6,501 bases of DNA from Deltaproteobacteria bacterium (lineage in GTDB: Bacteria; Myxococcota; Polyangia; Polyangiales; B10-G4): contig JAFDCW010000264.1 in the NCBI GenBank assembly GCA_019312705.1, forward strand, positions 1 to 6,501. Direction: 5' to 3'. The notes under the pieces were generated by a model. That model saw only the letters and a program-made list of their open reading frames with translations. It ran no database searches and was not told the DNA's origin. The first letter of the stretch is position 1. Each line of letters begins with the position of its first letter. Positions 1 to 6,501 of the stretch are shown here, piece by piece. The translations under genes and the position numbers were made by a program.

Positions 1-15
1 CTCCGGGAGGGAGCC

Positions 16-981
<966 letters not shown>

Positions 982-990
982 GATTGGCTC

Positions 991-996
991 TTCCTC
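991..996 (-). promoter_or_regulatory. Ribosome-binding site of the RND pump gene
   Basis: GAGGAA on the minus strand lies nine bases before the ATG at 981, in the 18-bp gap after the adaptor stop codon. It supports that ATG as the pump start and translation from the shared operon transcript. Confidence 0.6.
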
Positions 997-999
997 GAC

Positions 1000-2199
1000 T
1001 CAGTGTTGGTGCTCGGAGAGCTCGTCCATCGACATGGCGCTCTTGAGCGTGAATGCGCCCGCGATGACCACCTCGTCACCCTCATCGAGGCCAGTGAGGA
1101 GCTCGTAGAACACACCAGCGCGGCGGCCGATGCTTACAGGAACGGGGCGAAATTCGCCGTCCTCGTCGCCGGGCACGAAGACGGTCGTGGTGCCGTCCAT
1201 GGTGACGACCGAGCTCGTCGGAACAGCGAGAGACAACAGGCCGTCTCCGACCAGCTCCACCGAGCCGTACATCCCGCTGCGCAAGCGCGGGTCGATTTCG
1301 TCGAGGGCCACCCGGACGGTGAGACTGCGCGTGTCGGGATCGATCGCGGGGGCGAGGTACTGAATGGTGCCCGTGAGCGCGAGTTCCGGAAAAGCGTGCG
1401 GACGGAATACCGTCGAGAGGCCCTCGGAGACGCGGGCGATCGCGAGCTCAGGCACCTGGACGTATACGCTGATCGCGGTCGGGTCAGCGACGATGAAGGC
1501 GGGTTGAGCCGGGTTGGCCGCCTCGCCGGGGGTCGCGTGGACCTGGGTGACGACCCCAGCGATGGGTGCGAGAAGTCGGAGCCGGCCACCTTGGCCCGAA
1601 CCGAGGACCCGAAGCTGTCGGGAGAGCCCCTGGGACTCCGCCCGGAGCCTCGCGACAGAGGACTCCGCTTCGATCAACGCGCGCTGAGCGCCGATGCCCT
1701 GTTCGACGAGTTGCCGGTTGCGTTCGAGGACGGTCTCGGCAGCACGCAACTGCGCTCTTACCTGCGCGAGCTGGGCGGTCGCCTCGGAGGCGGTCCCGGA
1801 TTCGACCAGGGCCATCAGCTCTCCTTCCTCGACGCGGTCTCCGAGAGCCACCTTGATCTCGGCATAGCGACCGGTGGTGAGAGGTGAGACATGGGCAGTG
1901 CTGAGTGGGTCGAAATTCACCTCTGCGGGGAGCCCCGCACCTCCGGTGAGGGCTCGCCGGGAGATTGTCCCGACAGCGATTCCGCTGGCTTCGATCGCCT
2001 CGGCCGTGAGGCGAAGCTCACCTTCATGCTCGCCATGCTCGTCGCCGTGCTCGTCGCCGTGCTCGTCGCCGTGCTCGTCGCCGTGCTCGTCGCCGTGCTC
2101 GTCGCCGTGCTCGTCGCCATGCTCGTCTTCTCCCGACGACTCCGTGGGGCAACCGGCGACTGCCAGAGCGAAGACCATGGCGAGTACCAAGCGAGTCAT
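1000..2199 (-). CDS. czcB: CzcB/CusB-type periplasmic adaptor lipoprotein with a His-rich EHGD repeat tail
   Basis: This is the membrane-fusion (HlyD/RND adaptor) subunit that links the inner-membrane pump to the outer-membrane channel. From the ATG at 2199 it is 399 residues. A lipoprotein signal ends in AVAGC (Cys17). Residues 26-53 are seven EHGD units, followed by EHGEHEGE, giving nine histidines in all, a likely metal-binding tail. The domains then follow in order: first half-lipoyl with beta strands at about 104-134 (TTGRYAEIKVALGDRVEEGE), alpha-helical hairpin 137-199, second half-lipoyl 207-239 (LLAPIAGVVTQVHATPGE), beta-barrel about 240-318, and membrane-proximal domain to the end. 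The C-terminus is SEHQH, another possible metal ligand group. A GTG at 2217 in the same frame would add six residues and overlap the upstream stop as GTGA. I prefer the ATG because the longer form puts two Glu in the signal n-region. The gene sits 14 bp downstream of the outer-membrane factor gene. The gene symbol denotes the family only. Confidence 0.9.
   Translation of the reverse strand: MTRLVLAMVFALAVAGCPTESSGEDEHGDEHGDEHGDEHGDEHGDEHGDEHGDEHGEHEGELRLTAEAIEASGIAVGTISRRALTGGAGLPAEVNFDPLSTAHVSPLTTGRYAEIKVALGDRVEEGELMALVESGTASEATAQLAQVRAQLRAAETVLERNRQLVEQGIGAQRALIEAESSVARLRAESQGLSRQLRVLGSGQGGRLRLLAPIAGVVTQVHATPGEAANPAQPAFIVADPTAISVYVQVPELAIARVSEGLSTVFRPHAFPELALTGTIQYLAPAIDPDTRSLTVRVALDEIDPRLRSGMYGSVELVGDGLLSLAVPTSSVVTMDGTTTVFVPGDEDGEFRPVPVSIGRRAGVFYELLTGLDEGDEVVIAGAFTLKSAMSMDELSEHQH
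2029..2124. repeat. 12-bp tandem repeat encoding the EHGD tail
   Basis: On the plus strand, 2041-2124 holds seven consecutive copies of GTCGCCGTGCTC. Six are identical, and the last (2113-2124) has one G-to-A change. A variant copy, CTCGCCATGCTC, adjoins at 2029-2040. Read on the minus strand, each exact copy is GAG CAC GGC GAC (Glu-His-Gly-Asp). The near-perfect DNA identity, synonymous positions included, points to recent expansion by slippage. Unit gain or loss would keep the reading frame and change the histidine number by one per unit. Confidence 0.95.
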
Positions 2200-2213
2200 T
2201 TCTTCGAGGCCCT

Positions 2214-3581
2214 TCACTGAGCACCCCCAACGTGAGTTGAAATTTCTTTGCCGACCTGTGCTTCGAGGGCCGCGACGGCGCTGAAGTAGTCGACGTGGGC
2301 GCTGAGCGCCTGCTGTTGAATGGTGAGAAAGCGCTGAAGCGCGACGGAAACTCGCAGGAGGTCGATTTCCCCGAGCTCGAACGAGCGACGCAACATGGTG
2401 AGGTTTTCTTCGAAGCGGGGAAGAATGTCGGAGCCATAGCTCTCGACCCGCGCCGCGGCAGCGTCGACAGCGCTGCGCAAGCGTTCGAGGCGCGCCTCGA
2501 TGACTGCGCCTATCGCGTCCTTGCGCGCCTCGGCGACATCCCGGGCGGCCGAGGTCCGCGCGCGCTCGGCCTGGTTGACCGCGAAGGCTGGGATCTCGAA
2601 GAGCAGCCGCCCCATGACGACGTGTTCGGCGACTCCGCCACCGGGGGCGCCTTCGTACCCGTATTGGATCCCGAGGTGGGGGCTCGGAAAGGCTTCACGA
2701 CTGGCGAGATCTGCGCGTAATTCTGCCTCGCGGACCGCAGCACGACGAACGACGAGCTCGGGATTGTGCTCCAAGGCCAAGTCGGTGAGCTGGGCGAGGG
2801 TCGGCGCTCGATGAGGGGTAGACAAAGCTCCCACGGGCTCCGGGGGCGACGTGACGGACCATCCGGAGATCTCGGCGAGGAAGAGGCATGCGTCGCGGTA
2901 CGTCTGAAGCGCGGCAACTGCGCGCTGGCGAGCCTGGGCTAGGTCCGCCTCAGCCAAGCGCTCGATCAGCGCAGCGGCGTCACCGGCGCGAACGCGGCGC
3001 TGGGCGATGTCCAGAAGTTGGGCCGAAAAGGTGACCAGCCGTCGCTCGAGCTCGGTCCGGCGACGGGCCGCGAGGGCCGCTCGATAGCCCGCATGGATCT
3101 GCTGGTGCACGAGCCAGTGGGCACGCGCCAGACTGCTCTCGCGCGTTGCTCGTGCAGCGCGGGCAACGTCGAAGCGCAGGGGACGCTGCCCCGCGATTTC
3201 GATCTGCTGCCATAGCTGTGCCTGGGCGTTGAGGTCCGTCGCGGCCCCGGCGTTCGCCGCGATGCGAGGCCCGAGGCCTAGATTCAACCGAGTGTTGCTC
3301 GGCAACCACGGCGCTGCGGCCCCAAAGTCCGCGTCCGCCAAACCCACTTCCGCCTGAGCGACCGCGAGGGCGGGGGCGCTCCGCTCGGCGTGGTCGAGCA
3401 ATTCCTCGAGCGAAACCGAAGTGCCGCCGAGGGTCACCTCCTGAACCTCGGCGCCGAGCTCCGAGGAGAGCCCCCCTCGGTTTAGCCCCGGGGCCTCTTC
3501 TTGAGCCCACGCGACACCCGCGCCGCCCGTTAGACTCACGACTACCCATAGAGCGCTCATGGCGCTCGTCATCCTACGCAT
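2214..3581 (-). CDS. czcC: CzcC/CusC-type outer-membrane efflux protein (TolC family)
   Basis: This is the outer-membrane channel subunit of the tripartite metal efflux complex. The frame is open upstream to 3653, but the ATG at 3581 is chosen for two reasons. It has a strong ribosome-binding site, GAGGTGA (3587-3593), five bases upstream, and it begins a clean Sec signal peptide: Arg-Arg, a hydrophobic core, and probable cleavage after AWA at residue 26. The product is 455 residues, normal for the family. Two outer-membrane-efflux repeats are visible. The first (about 50-245) contains the CzcC-typical EIAGQRPLRFDVARA and long Ala/Arg/Leu-rich helices. The second (about 260-450) opens with LTDLALEHNPELVVRRAAV, then FPSPHLGIQYGYEG, and ends in SFELGEIDLLRVSVALQRFL. 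There is no cysteine at the cleavage site, so it is not a lipoprotein, unlike E. coli CusC. The gene is followed 14 bp later by the adaptor gene. Confidence 0.9.
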   Translation of the reverse strand: MRRMTSAMSALWVVVSLTGGAGVAWAQEEAPGLNRGGLSSELGAEVQEVTLGGTSVSLEELLDHAERSAPALAVAQAEVGLADADFGAAAPWLPSNTRLNLGLGPRIAANAGAATDLNAQAQLWQQIEIAGQRPLRFDVARAARATRESSLARAHWLVHQQIHAGYRAALAARRRTELERRLVTFSAQLLDIAQRRVRAGDAAALIERLAEADLAQARQRAVAALQTYRDACLFLAEISGWSVTSPPEPVGALSTPHRAPTLAQLTDLALEHNPELVVRRAAVREAELRADLASREAFPSPHLGIQYGYEGAPGGGVAEHVVMGRLLFEIPAFAVNQAERARTSAARDVAEARKDAIGAVIEARLERLRSAVDAAAARVESYGSDILPRFEENLTMLRRSFELGEIDLLRVSVALQRFLTIQQQALSAHVDYFSAVAALEAQVGKEISTHVGGAQ

Positions 3582-3586
3582 CGAAT

Positions 3587-3593
3587 TCACCTC
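3587..3593 (-). promoter_or_regulatory. Ribosome-binding site of the outer-membrane factor gene
   Basis: GAGGTGA on the minus strand lies five bases before the ATG at 3581. It is the best Shine-Dalgarno match in the window and decides the start, rejecting the 24-residue extension up to 3653. Confidence 0.75.
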
Positions 3594-3622
3594 ATCTGAC
3601 GGGTCTCTGCCGTGCAGCTCCT

Positions 3623-3650
3623 CGAGAATCGCGAACGACCCCCGAGAATC
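3623..3650. repeat. Pair of 8-bp direct repeats upstream of the outer-membrane factor gene
   Basis: CGAGAATC occurs at 3623-3630 and 3643-3650, a centre-to-centre distance of 20 bp (about two helical turns), in the 137-bp gap between the small Cys/His protein and the CzcC-type gene. The spacing would suit a protein binding one DNA face, but two 8-mers can occur by chance. No convincing -35/-10 pair was found beside them. Confidence 0.3.
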
Positions 3651-3670
3651 CACGCATGACGGCGCGCAGC

Positions 3671-3694
3671 CGTCGCGACCCTAACGGTCGGACG
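3671..3694 (-). other. Intercistronic hairpin
   Basis: CGTC-g-CGACC (3671-3680) pairs with GGTCGGACG (3686-3694) across the loop CTAAC. This gives nine base pairs with one bulged G at 3675. It begins about 25 bases after the stop of the small Cys/His protein gene. No T-run follows on the minus strand, so it does not look like a classical intrinsic terminator. It could stabilise or process the operon mRNA, or attenuate transcription into the efflux genes. Confidence 0.4.
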
Positions 3695-3718
3695 GACTAC
3701 CCCTGGCGCGCCGGGACC

Positions 3719-4039
3719 TCAGGCCCTTGGTGGACGCAGCAACCGTGCGCGGGTGCCCTTGGGCCCCGGTCGGTGCGCGTCAGAAACCCAAGTGCCGTGG
3801 ACCGGAATCGAAACCGGCACCCTGTCCACGTCAGGCGCGACGGTGACGGCGATCGAAGTGCAACAGCCGCAGTGGTGTGAGAGCGGAGTGCACCCGTGCT
3901 CGGGGCAGGCGTCCTCACCTTCCTCGTGGTCGGAGTGCCCATCCAGCGCGATATTCACGCTGTCTTCGGCGAGCTCGACGAGGCCCGGGCTCATCGAAAA
4001 CGCGAGGGCCAAGAGCAAAATGTTGCGGACCACAGACAA
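3719..4039 (-). CDS. Small exported Cys/His-rich protein, CzcI-like by position
   Basis: This is a 106-residue frame from a TTG at 4039; a GTG at 4033 (residue 3) is an equally possible start, and neither has a clear ribosome-binding site. Residues about 5-19 are hydrophobic (an uncleaved or cleaved signal). The mature part carries a dense cluster of possible metal ligands: His35, His38, Cys45, His48, Cys50, His55, His56, Cys57, Cys59 and Cys60, with acidic residues between (HSDHEEGEDACPEHGC, then HHCGCC). The C-terminal 40 residues are basic and plain. It is the first gene before the CzcC/CzcB/CzcA genes and has the same orientation. This matches czcI in the Cupriavidus czc operon, a small periplasmic protein also placed just before czcC. 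I see no proof of homology to CzcI, only position, size, export signal and ligand richness. A periplasmic metal-binding or sensing role is inference. The 137-bp gap to the next gene is large for an operon. Confidence 0.65.
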   Translation of the reverse strand: MSVVRNILLLALAFSMSPGLVELAEDSVNIALDGHSDHEEGEDACPEHGCTPLSHHCGCCTSIAVTVAPDVDRVPVSIPVHGTWVSDAHRPGPKGTRARLLRPPRA

Positions 4040-4051
4040 GGTTACGTTCAG

Positions 4052-4080
4052 ACGTTAAGAAAAGTGGGTGTTGTCGTCAA
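4052..4080 (-). promoter_or_regulatory. Candidate promoter of the metal-efflux operon
   Basis: On the minus strand, TTGACG (4075-4080, five of six to the -35 consensus) is followed after exactly 17 bases by TAACGT (4052-4057; it keeps the first T, the A and the last T of TATAAT). Transcription would start near 4045, only a few bases before the TTG/GTG starts at 4039/4033, so the message would be nearly leaderless. ACGTT also repeats directly at 4044-4048 and 4052-4056. This is a pattern match only. Confidence 0.4.
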
Positions 4081-4087
4081 GGCGACA
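4072..4087. promoter_or_regulatory. Inverted repeat covering the -35, possible operator
   Basis: TGTCG (4072-4076) and CGACA (4083-4087) form a perfect 5-bp dyad with a 6-bp spacer. The candidate -35 of the efflux operon (4075-4080) lies inside it, the usual place for a repressor or MerR-type site. The half-sites are short, and no known metal-regulator consensus is recognised. Confidence 0.3.
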
Positions 4088-4137
4088 GAATCGTCAGTGT
4101 CCTTACGGGGCGACTTCCATGCGATAGCGTGCGCACC

Positions 4138-4623
4138 ATGACGACCGCGCCGCATCGGCAATCTCTGCCCACCCGCCTCTTCTTGGTGGCGACCGTCGTC
4201 GCTCTTCCTCTCTTTGGACGCCTCGCGGCCGGCTGCCATGAAGAGGATGGTTTGCCGGAGGTCCCCCGATGCAGCGCCGAGAGCGCTATGCGCTGGACCC
4301 CCGACCGCATCGCCATCTACGACGCCAGCGCTTTCGAAGAGGTCGGCGACGGCGCCTCGGTCGCAATGATCACCGGCGCCCAGGGCTCAGACATGGTCGG
4401 CCTCGAGTTGACCGTCTTCGGCGACGCCATCCCCGGCTGCATCGAGGCGCGACTCGGCCTCGACGGCTACTTCGACGAGGCCGGCCCTCTCCGACTCGAG
4501 ACCAACGCCGACGGAAGCGCGAGCGTATTGGTATACGGACTCGCTGAGCTCGCTGGACCGTCGCGAGCCACGGCGACCGTCGGGGATCTGTCCGTCGCAT
4601 TCGACGTAGACGTCGTTCGCTGA
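4138..4623 (+). CDS. Small exported protein, probable lipoprotein, unknown function
   Basis: This is 161 residues from the ATG at 4138; a GTG at 4129 would add three. A basic start (HR, TR) and a hydrophobic stretch at residues 13-27 lead to RLAAGC. Cys33 is the likely lipidation site, though Arg28 close before it makes this lipobox imperfect. The mature part has two further cysteines (45 and 101) that could pair. It is rich in short beta-type segments, such as [28 protein letters not shown] and [16 protein letters not shown]. This pattern resembles a bacterial Ig-like beta-sandwich, but I do not recognise a named family. It is divergent from the efflux operon and 46 bp upstream of the hydrolase gene on the same strand. 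The start lacks a ribosome-binding site, and TAGCGT (4125-4130) lies seven bases before the ATG, so a leaderless message is possible. Any link to metal efflux is unsupported. Confidence 0.75.
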   Translation: MTTAPHRQSLPTRLFLVATVVALPLFGRLAAGCHEEDGLPEVPRCSAESAMRWTPDRIAIYDASAFEEVGDGASVAMITGAQGSDMVGLELTVFGDAIPGCIEARLGLDGYFDEAGPLRLETNADGSASVLVYGLAELAGPSRATATVGDLSVAFDVDVVR

Positions 4624-4654
4624 CCGCGAGCTTCAGTTGGCTCGAAGAGCGGCG

Positions 4655-4660
4655 TATCCT
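4655..4660 (+). promoter_or_regulatory. Candidate -10 element of the hydrolase gene
   Basis: TATCCT (four of six to TATAAT) ends nine bases before the ATG at 4670. TTCAGT at 4632-4637, a weak -35, is 17 bases upstream. Initiation about seven bases after the -10 would fall within three bases of the ATG, giving a leaderless or nearly leaderless mRNA. That agrees with the absence of a Shine-Dalgarno sequence. Confidence 0.3.
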
Positions 4661-4669
4661 CTTCGCACC

Positions 4670-5533
4670 ATGCGCACCCTGACGGCGATCGCCGGTAATA
4701 CGCAGCGCCTCGACGGGGGCTCGATGTTCGGCAACGCACCGAAGGCGGTGTGGCAACGCTGGATCGAGCCGGACGACGACAACCGGATCCCCCTCGCCTG
4801 CCGGGCCATGCTGGTCCGGGAGGAAGGGCGCTCCGTTCTCTTCGAGACGGGCATCGGCGCGTTCTTCGAGCCCAAGCTGAAGTATCGCTTTGGCGTCCTC
4901 GAACCGGGGCATGTGCTGCTCGAAAACCTCGAAAAGGCCGGCACCCCCCACGAAGAGATCGACGTCGTGGTGCTGAGCCATCTGCACTTCGACCACGCCG
5001 GGGGCCTGCTCTCGCCCTGGGCCGACGGCGAGGAACTCGCCCTGCTCTTCCCGAAGGCCCGCTTCGTCGTGGGTCAGGAGGCCTGGGAACGGGCCCAGCA
5101 TCCTCACCCCCGGGACCGGGCCTCGTTTATCCCGACCCTGAACCGCCTCCTCGAGGAGAGGGGCCGCCTCGAGATCGTGACCGGGGAAACCAGCGAGGTC
5201 CTCGGAGACGGCTATCGCTTCCACTACAGCCATGGCCATACGCCGGGGCTGATGCTGACCGAGGTGGCCATGGCGGGGGGCCCGGTGGTCTTCGCCGGGG
5301 ACCTCGTCCCGGGCATGCCCTGGGTGCATCTGCCCATCACCATGGGCTACGACCGGTACCCCGAGATGCTGATCGACGAGAAGCGGACTCTCTACGAGGC
5401 GATGGTCCCCGAGGGCCTCCGGCTCTTCTTCACCCACGACCCCGAGACGGCCCTGGCGAGGGTCGAAGTGGATGAGCGAGGGCGCTATCGGGGCGTCGAG
5501 GGCCTCTCCGAACCGCGCGATTTGGAGAATTGA
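4670..5533 (+). CDS. Metallo-beta-lactamase-fold hydrolase, lactonase-like
   Basis: This is 287 residues from the ATG at 4670; the frame is open to a TTG at 4637, but the extra residues have no domain value. It is a binuclear-metal hydrolase of the MBL fold. Visible metal ligands are [10 protein letters not shown] (His104, His106, Asp108, His109), His190 in GHTPG, Asp211 in FAGD and His256 in FTHDPE, so the site is complete. The N-terminal [15 protein letters not shown], followed by [13 protein letters not shown] and LFETGIG, is the pattern I associate with the branch holding YtnP-type N-acyl-homoserine lactonases and related hydrolases. The substrate cannot be assigned from sequence; a quorum-quenching lactonase is one option, and other lactone or ester hydrolysis is equally open. 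No signal peptide is seen, so it is cytoplasmic. The gene lies 46 bp after the small exported protein and 34 bp before the large lipoprotein, all on one strand, so co-transcription is possible but unproven. Confidence 0.88.
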   Translation: MRTLTAIAGNTQRLDGGSMFGNAPKAVWQRWIEPDDDNRIPLACRAMLVREEGRSVLFETGIGAFFEPKLKYRFGVLEPGHVLLENLEKAGTPHEEIDVVVLSHLHFDHAGGLLSPWADGEELALLFPKARFVVGQEAWERAQHPHPRDRASFIPTLNRLLEERGRLEIVTGETSEVLGDGYRFHYSHGHTPGLMLTEVAMAGGPVVFAGDLVPGMPWVHLPITMGYDRYPEMLIDEKRTLYEAMVPEGLRLFFTHDPETALARVEVDERGRYRGVEGLSEPRDLEN

Positions 5534-5567
5534 GCCTGTCGACCAACGGTCATCTCCGGGTGTTGAA

Positions 5568-6501
5568 ATGACTCGGTTTTTTGCACTCGCCAGCAGATCG
5601 TCAGCATGCCGACGATTTGGAATCGCTTTTTCCTTAGTAATTCTGGGATACGGCTGTGGAGACGACACGTCAGCTGGAAACGCAGATCGCTCCTCGTCGA
5701 CCCCTCCGGCAGCCCCGAATCGCCCCCGTGGCTCCTCCATAGACGAGTCGCCCGAAGAGCCCCCGGCATGCTCCCCCAGCGCACCGACGTTGGTCGATCG
5801 GGACGCCGAAAATGTCACCGGGGTGGGGCTCTCGATGTCCATAAACGGGGGCATTGTCTTCGCGATCCAAGGGGGCGCCGGTGAGCACCGCTTGCGCCGG
5901 GTCCCGGTCACCTCGCGGGGCGCGCCCCGTGGCCCGGCGACTGAGAGCCCCACGGTCAGTGGCGCACAGCTCTTCACCGCGAGACCCCTCGGCGAGGAGC
6001 ACCTCTCCGTATTGCTCGAGACCTGCGAGGGCCGGCTCTGCCTCTCGGCGGGGCTCTGGGACCGATCCGGCGTCTCTCTGGGGACGGCCCTCGCTGGCCC
6101 CCTTCCGGAGTTCAGCACGGTAAAAAACACGACGACGGATACGGGGCTCATCCTGGGTCTGGGCCGCGAGGAAGCGGCACCGGAGCTCGTGCAGTTCACC
6201 CGGACTCCCGCGGGTATCGCCGTGAACCAGGTCGATCTGCCGGGCGCCGGGGAAGAACGAACCGAGATGCTCGGCATGGGCGGGGACGGGCAACGGTGGG
6301 CTGCCATCTATCGGGTCGGCGCGGCCGAGGGGCACGGGAGCGAGGTGCGCCTCGCGTCATCGGCCGGGGCGCCGCGCAGCATAGAAGCTCTGCACGACGC
6401 GCTAGCCATCGAATCGATGACAATCACCGACGGCGCCGTCTCGGTGGTCGCCGCCTTCGAGTTCAGCCGACCGCGCTTCATGACCTTCGGCCTGGGGGCT
6501 G
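5568..6501 (+). CDS. Large lipoprotein of unknown function, N-terminal 311 codons, cut by window end
   Basis: The frame stays open from the ATG at 5568 to the last base, so the gene continues to the right. The start has only a weak GGGTG five bases upstream. Basic residues (RR at 15-16) and a hydrophobic stretch at 18-28 end in LGYGCGDD. Cys30 is the likely lipid anchor, with Asp at +3 and +4. A low-complexity Ser/Pro/Glu linker follows (about 35-73, including SSSTPPAAPNRPRG and DESPEEPPA), then a beta-rich domain. Cys153 and Cys158 (TCEGRLC) may form a small disulfide loop. Three stretches read like propeller blades or repeated beta units: VTGVGLSMSINGGIVFAIQG, GGDGQRWAAIYRVG and ITDGAVSVVAAFEF. 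I do not recognise a family. The layout (Gly-Cys anchor, acidic +2 region, flexible linker, beta domain) is common for surface or periplasmic lipoproteins of myxobacteria. Codon third positions are strongly G/C after the signal region, supporting real coding. Confidence 0.78.
   Translation, partial: MTRFFALASRSSACRRFGIAFSLVILGYGCGDDTSAGNADRSSSTPPAAPNRPRGSSIDESPEEPPACSPSAPTLVDRDAENVTGVGLSMSINGGIVFAIQGGAGEHRLRRVPVTSRGAPRGPATESPTVSGAQLFTARPLGEEHLSVLLETCEGRLCLSAGLWDRSGVSLGTALAGPLPEFSTVKNTTTDTGLILGLGREEAAPELVQFTRTPAGIAVNQVDLPGAGEERTEMLGMGGDGQRWAAIYRVGAAEGHGSEVRLASSAGAPRSIEALHDALAIESMTITDGAVSVVAAFEFSRPRFMTFGLGA

Noticed and set aside
1891..2220. Plus-strand frame with a repeated hydrophobic LVAV stretch resembling a membrane helix
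   Set aside because: The hydrophobic repeat is only the reverse reading of the EHGD repeat DNA. The opposite strand has the complete adaptor protein.
3582..3653. 24-residue N-terminal extension of the outer-membrane factor
   Set aside because: It would place an acidic, polar segment before the signal peptide, and the strong ribosome-binding site lies at the inner ATG.
3705..3712. GGCGCGCC perfect palindrome near the end of the small protein gene
   Set aside because: An 8-bp GC palindrome is expected by chance in this base composition, and there is no partner site.
3877..4137. 87-residue upstream extension of the small exported protein
   Set aside because: It overlaps the divergent gene and promoter region, is Arg/Cys-rich without a motif, and would bury the signal peptide.
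5534..5567. Possible terminator between the hydrolase and the large lipoprotein
   Set aside because: Only a 4-bp stem (GACC-AAC-GGTC) is present, with no T-run.
4370..6307. 645-codon open frame on the minus strand
   Set aside because: It runs antisense across three plus-strand genes that have signal peptides, catalytic motifs or GC-rich third positions. Its translation is Arg/Pro/Ser-rich with no domain. Long antisense frames are common in high-GC DNA.

Overview
The window is GC-rich proteobacterial-type DNA. High-GC codon use, lipoprotein signals ending in Gly-Cys followed by acidic, Ser or Pro-rich linkers, and the gene styles suggest a myxobacterium-like (Myxococcota / former deltaproteobacterial) chromosome. 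That assignment is inference; there is no rRNA, tRNA or other taxonomic marker here.

Left part, minus strand, about 4039 down to 1: a heavy-metal RND efflux operon read right to left. Its order is a small secreted Cys/His-rich protein (in the position of czcI in czcICBA operons), a CzcC-type outer-membrane factor, a CzcB-type periplasmic adaptor lipoprotein, and the start of a CzcA-type inner-membrane RND pump. The adaptor has an N-terminal tail of seven exact Glu-His-Gly-Asp repeats, encoded by a 12-bp tandem DNA repeat. The pump gene is interrupted by an in-frame TAG at codon 322, and family-like sequence resumes immediately after it in the same frame. The pump gene leaves the window at its left edge. 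The three structural genes would form a tripartite export duct for a divalent or monovalent metal; which metal cannot be told, because the transmembrane substrate residues of the pump lie outside the window.

Middle, 4040-4137: a divergent intergenic region. It holds a candidate promoter for the efflux operon whose -35 lies inside a small inverted repeat. No metal-sensing regulator gene is in the window.

Right part, plus strand, 4138-6501: three genes unrelated to metal efflux. They are a small exported (probably lipidated) protein of unknown function, a metallo-beta-lactamase-fold hydrolase that resembles lactonase-type enzymes and has a complete metal site, and the first 311 codons of a large lipoprotein of unknown function that runs off the right edge. 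The first two share a CGCACCATG start context with a -10-like hexamer close upstream and no clear ribosome-binding site, which would fit leaderless transcripts.

No mobile element, CRISPR array, RNA gene or attachment site was found. Every stretch over about 300 bases is covered by a gene.
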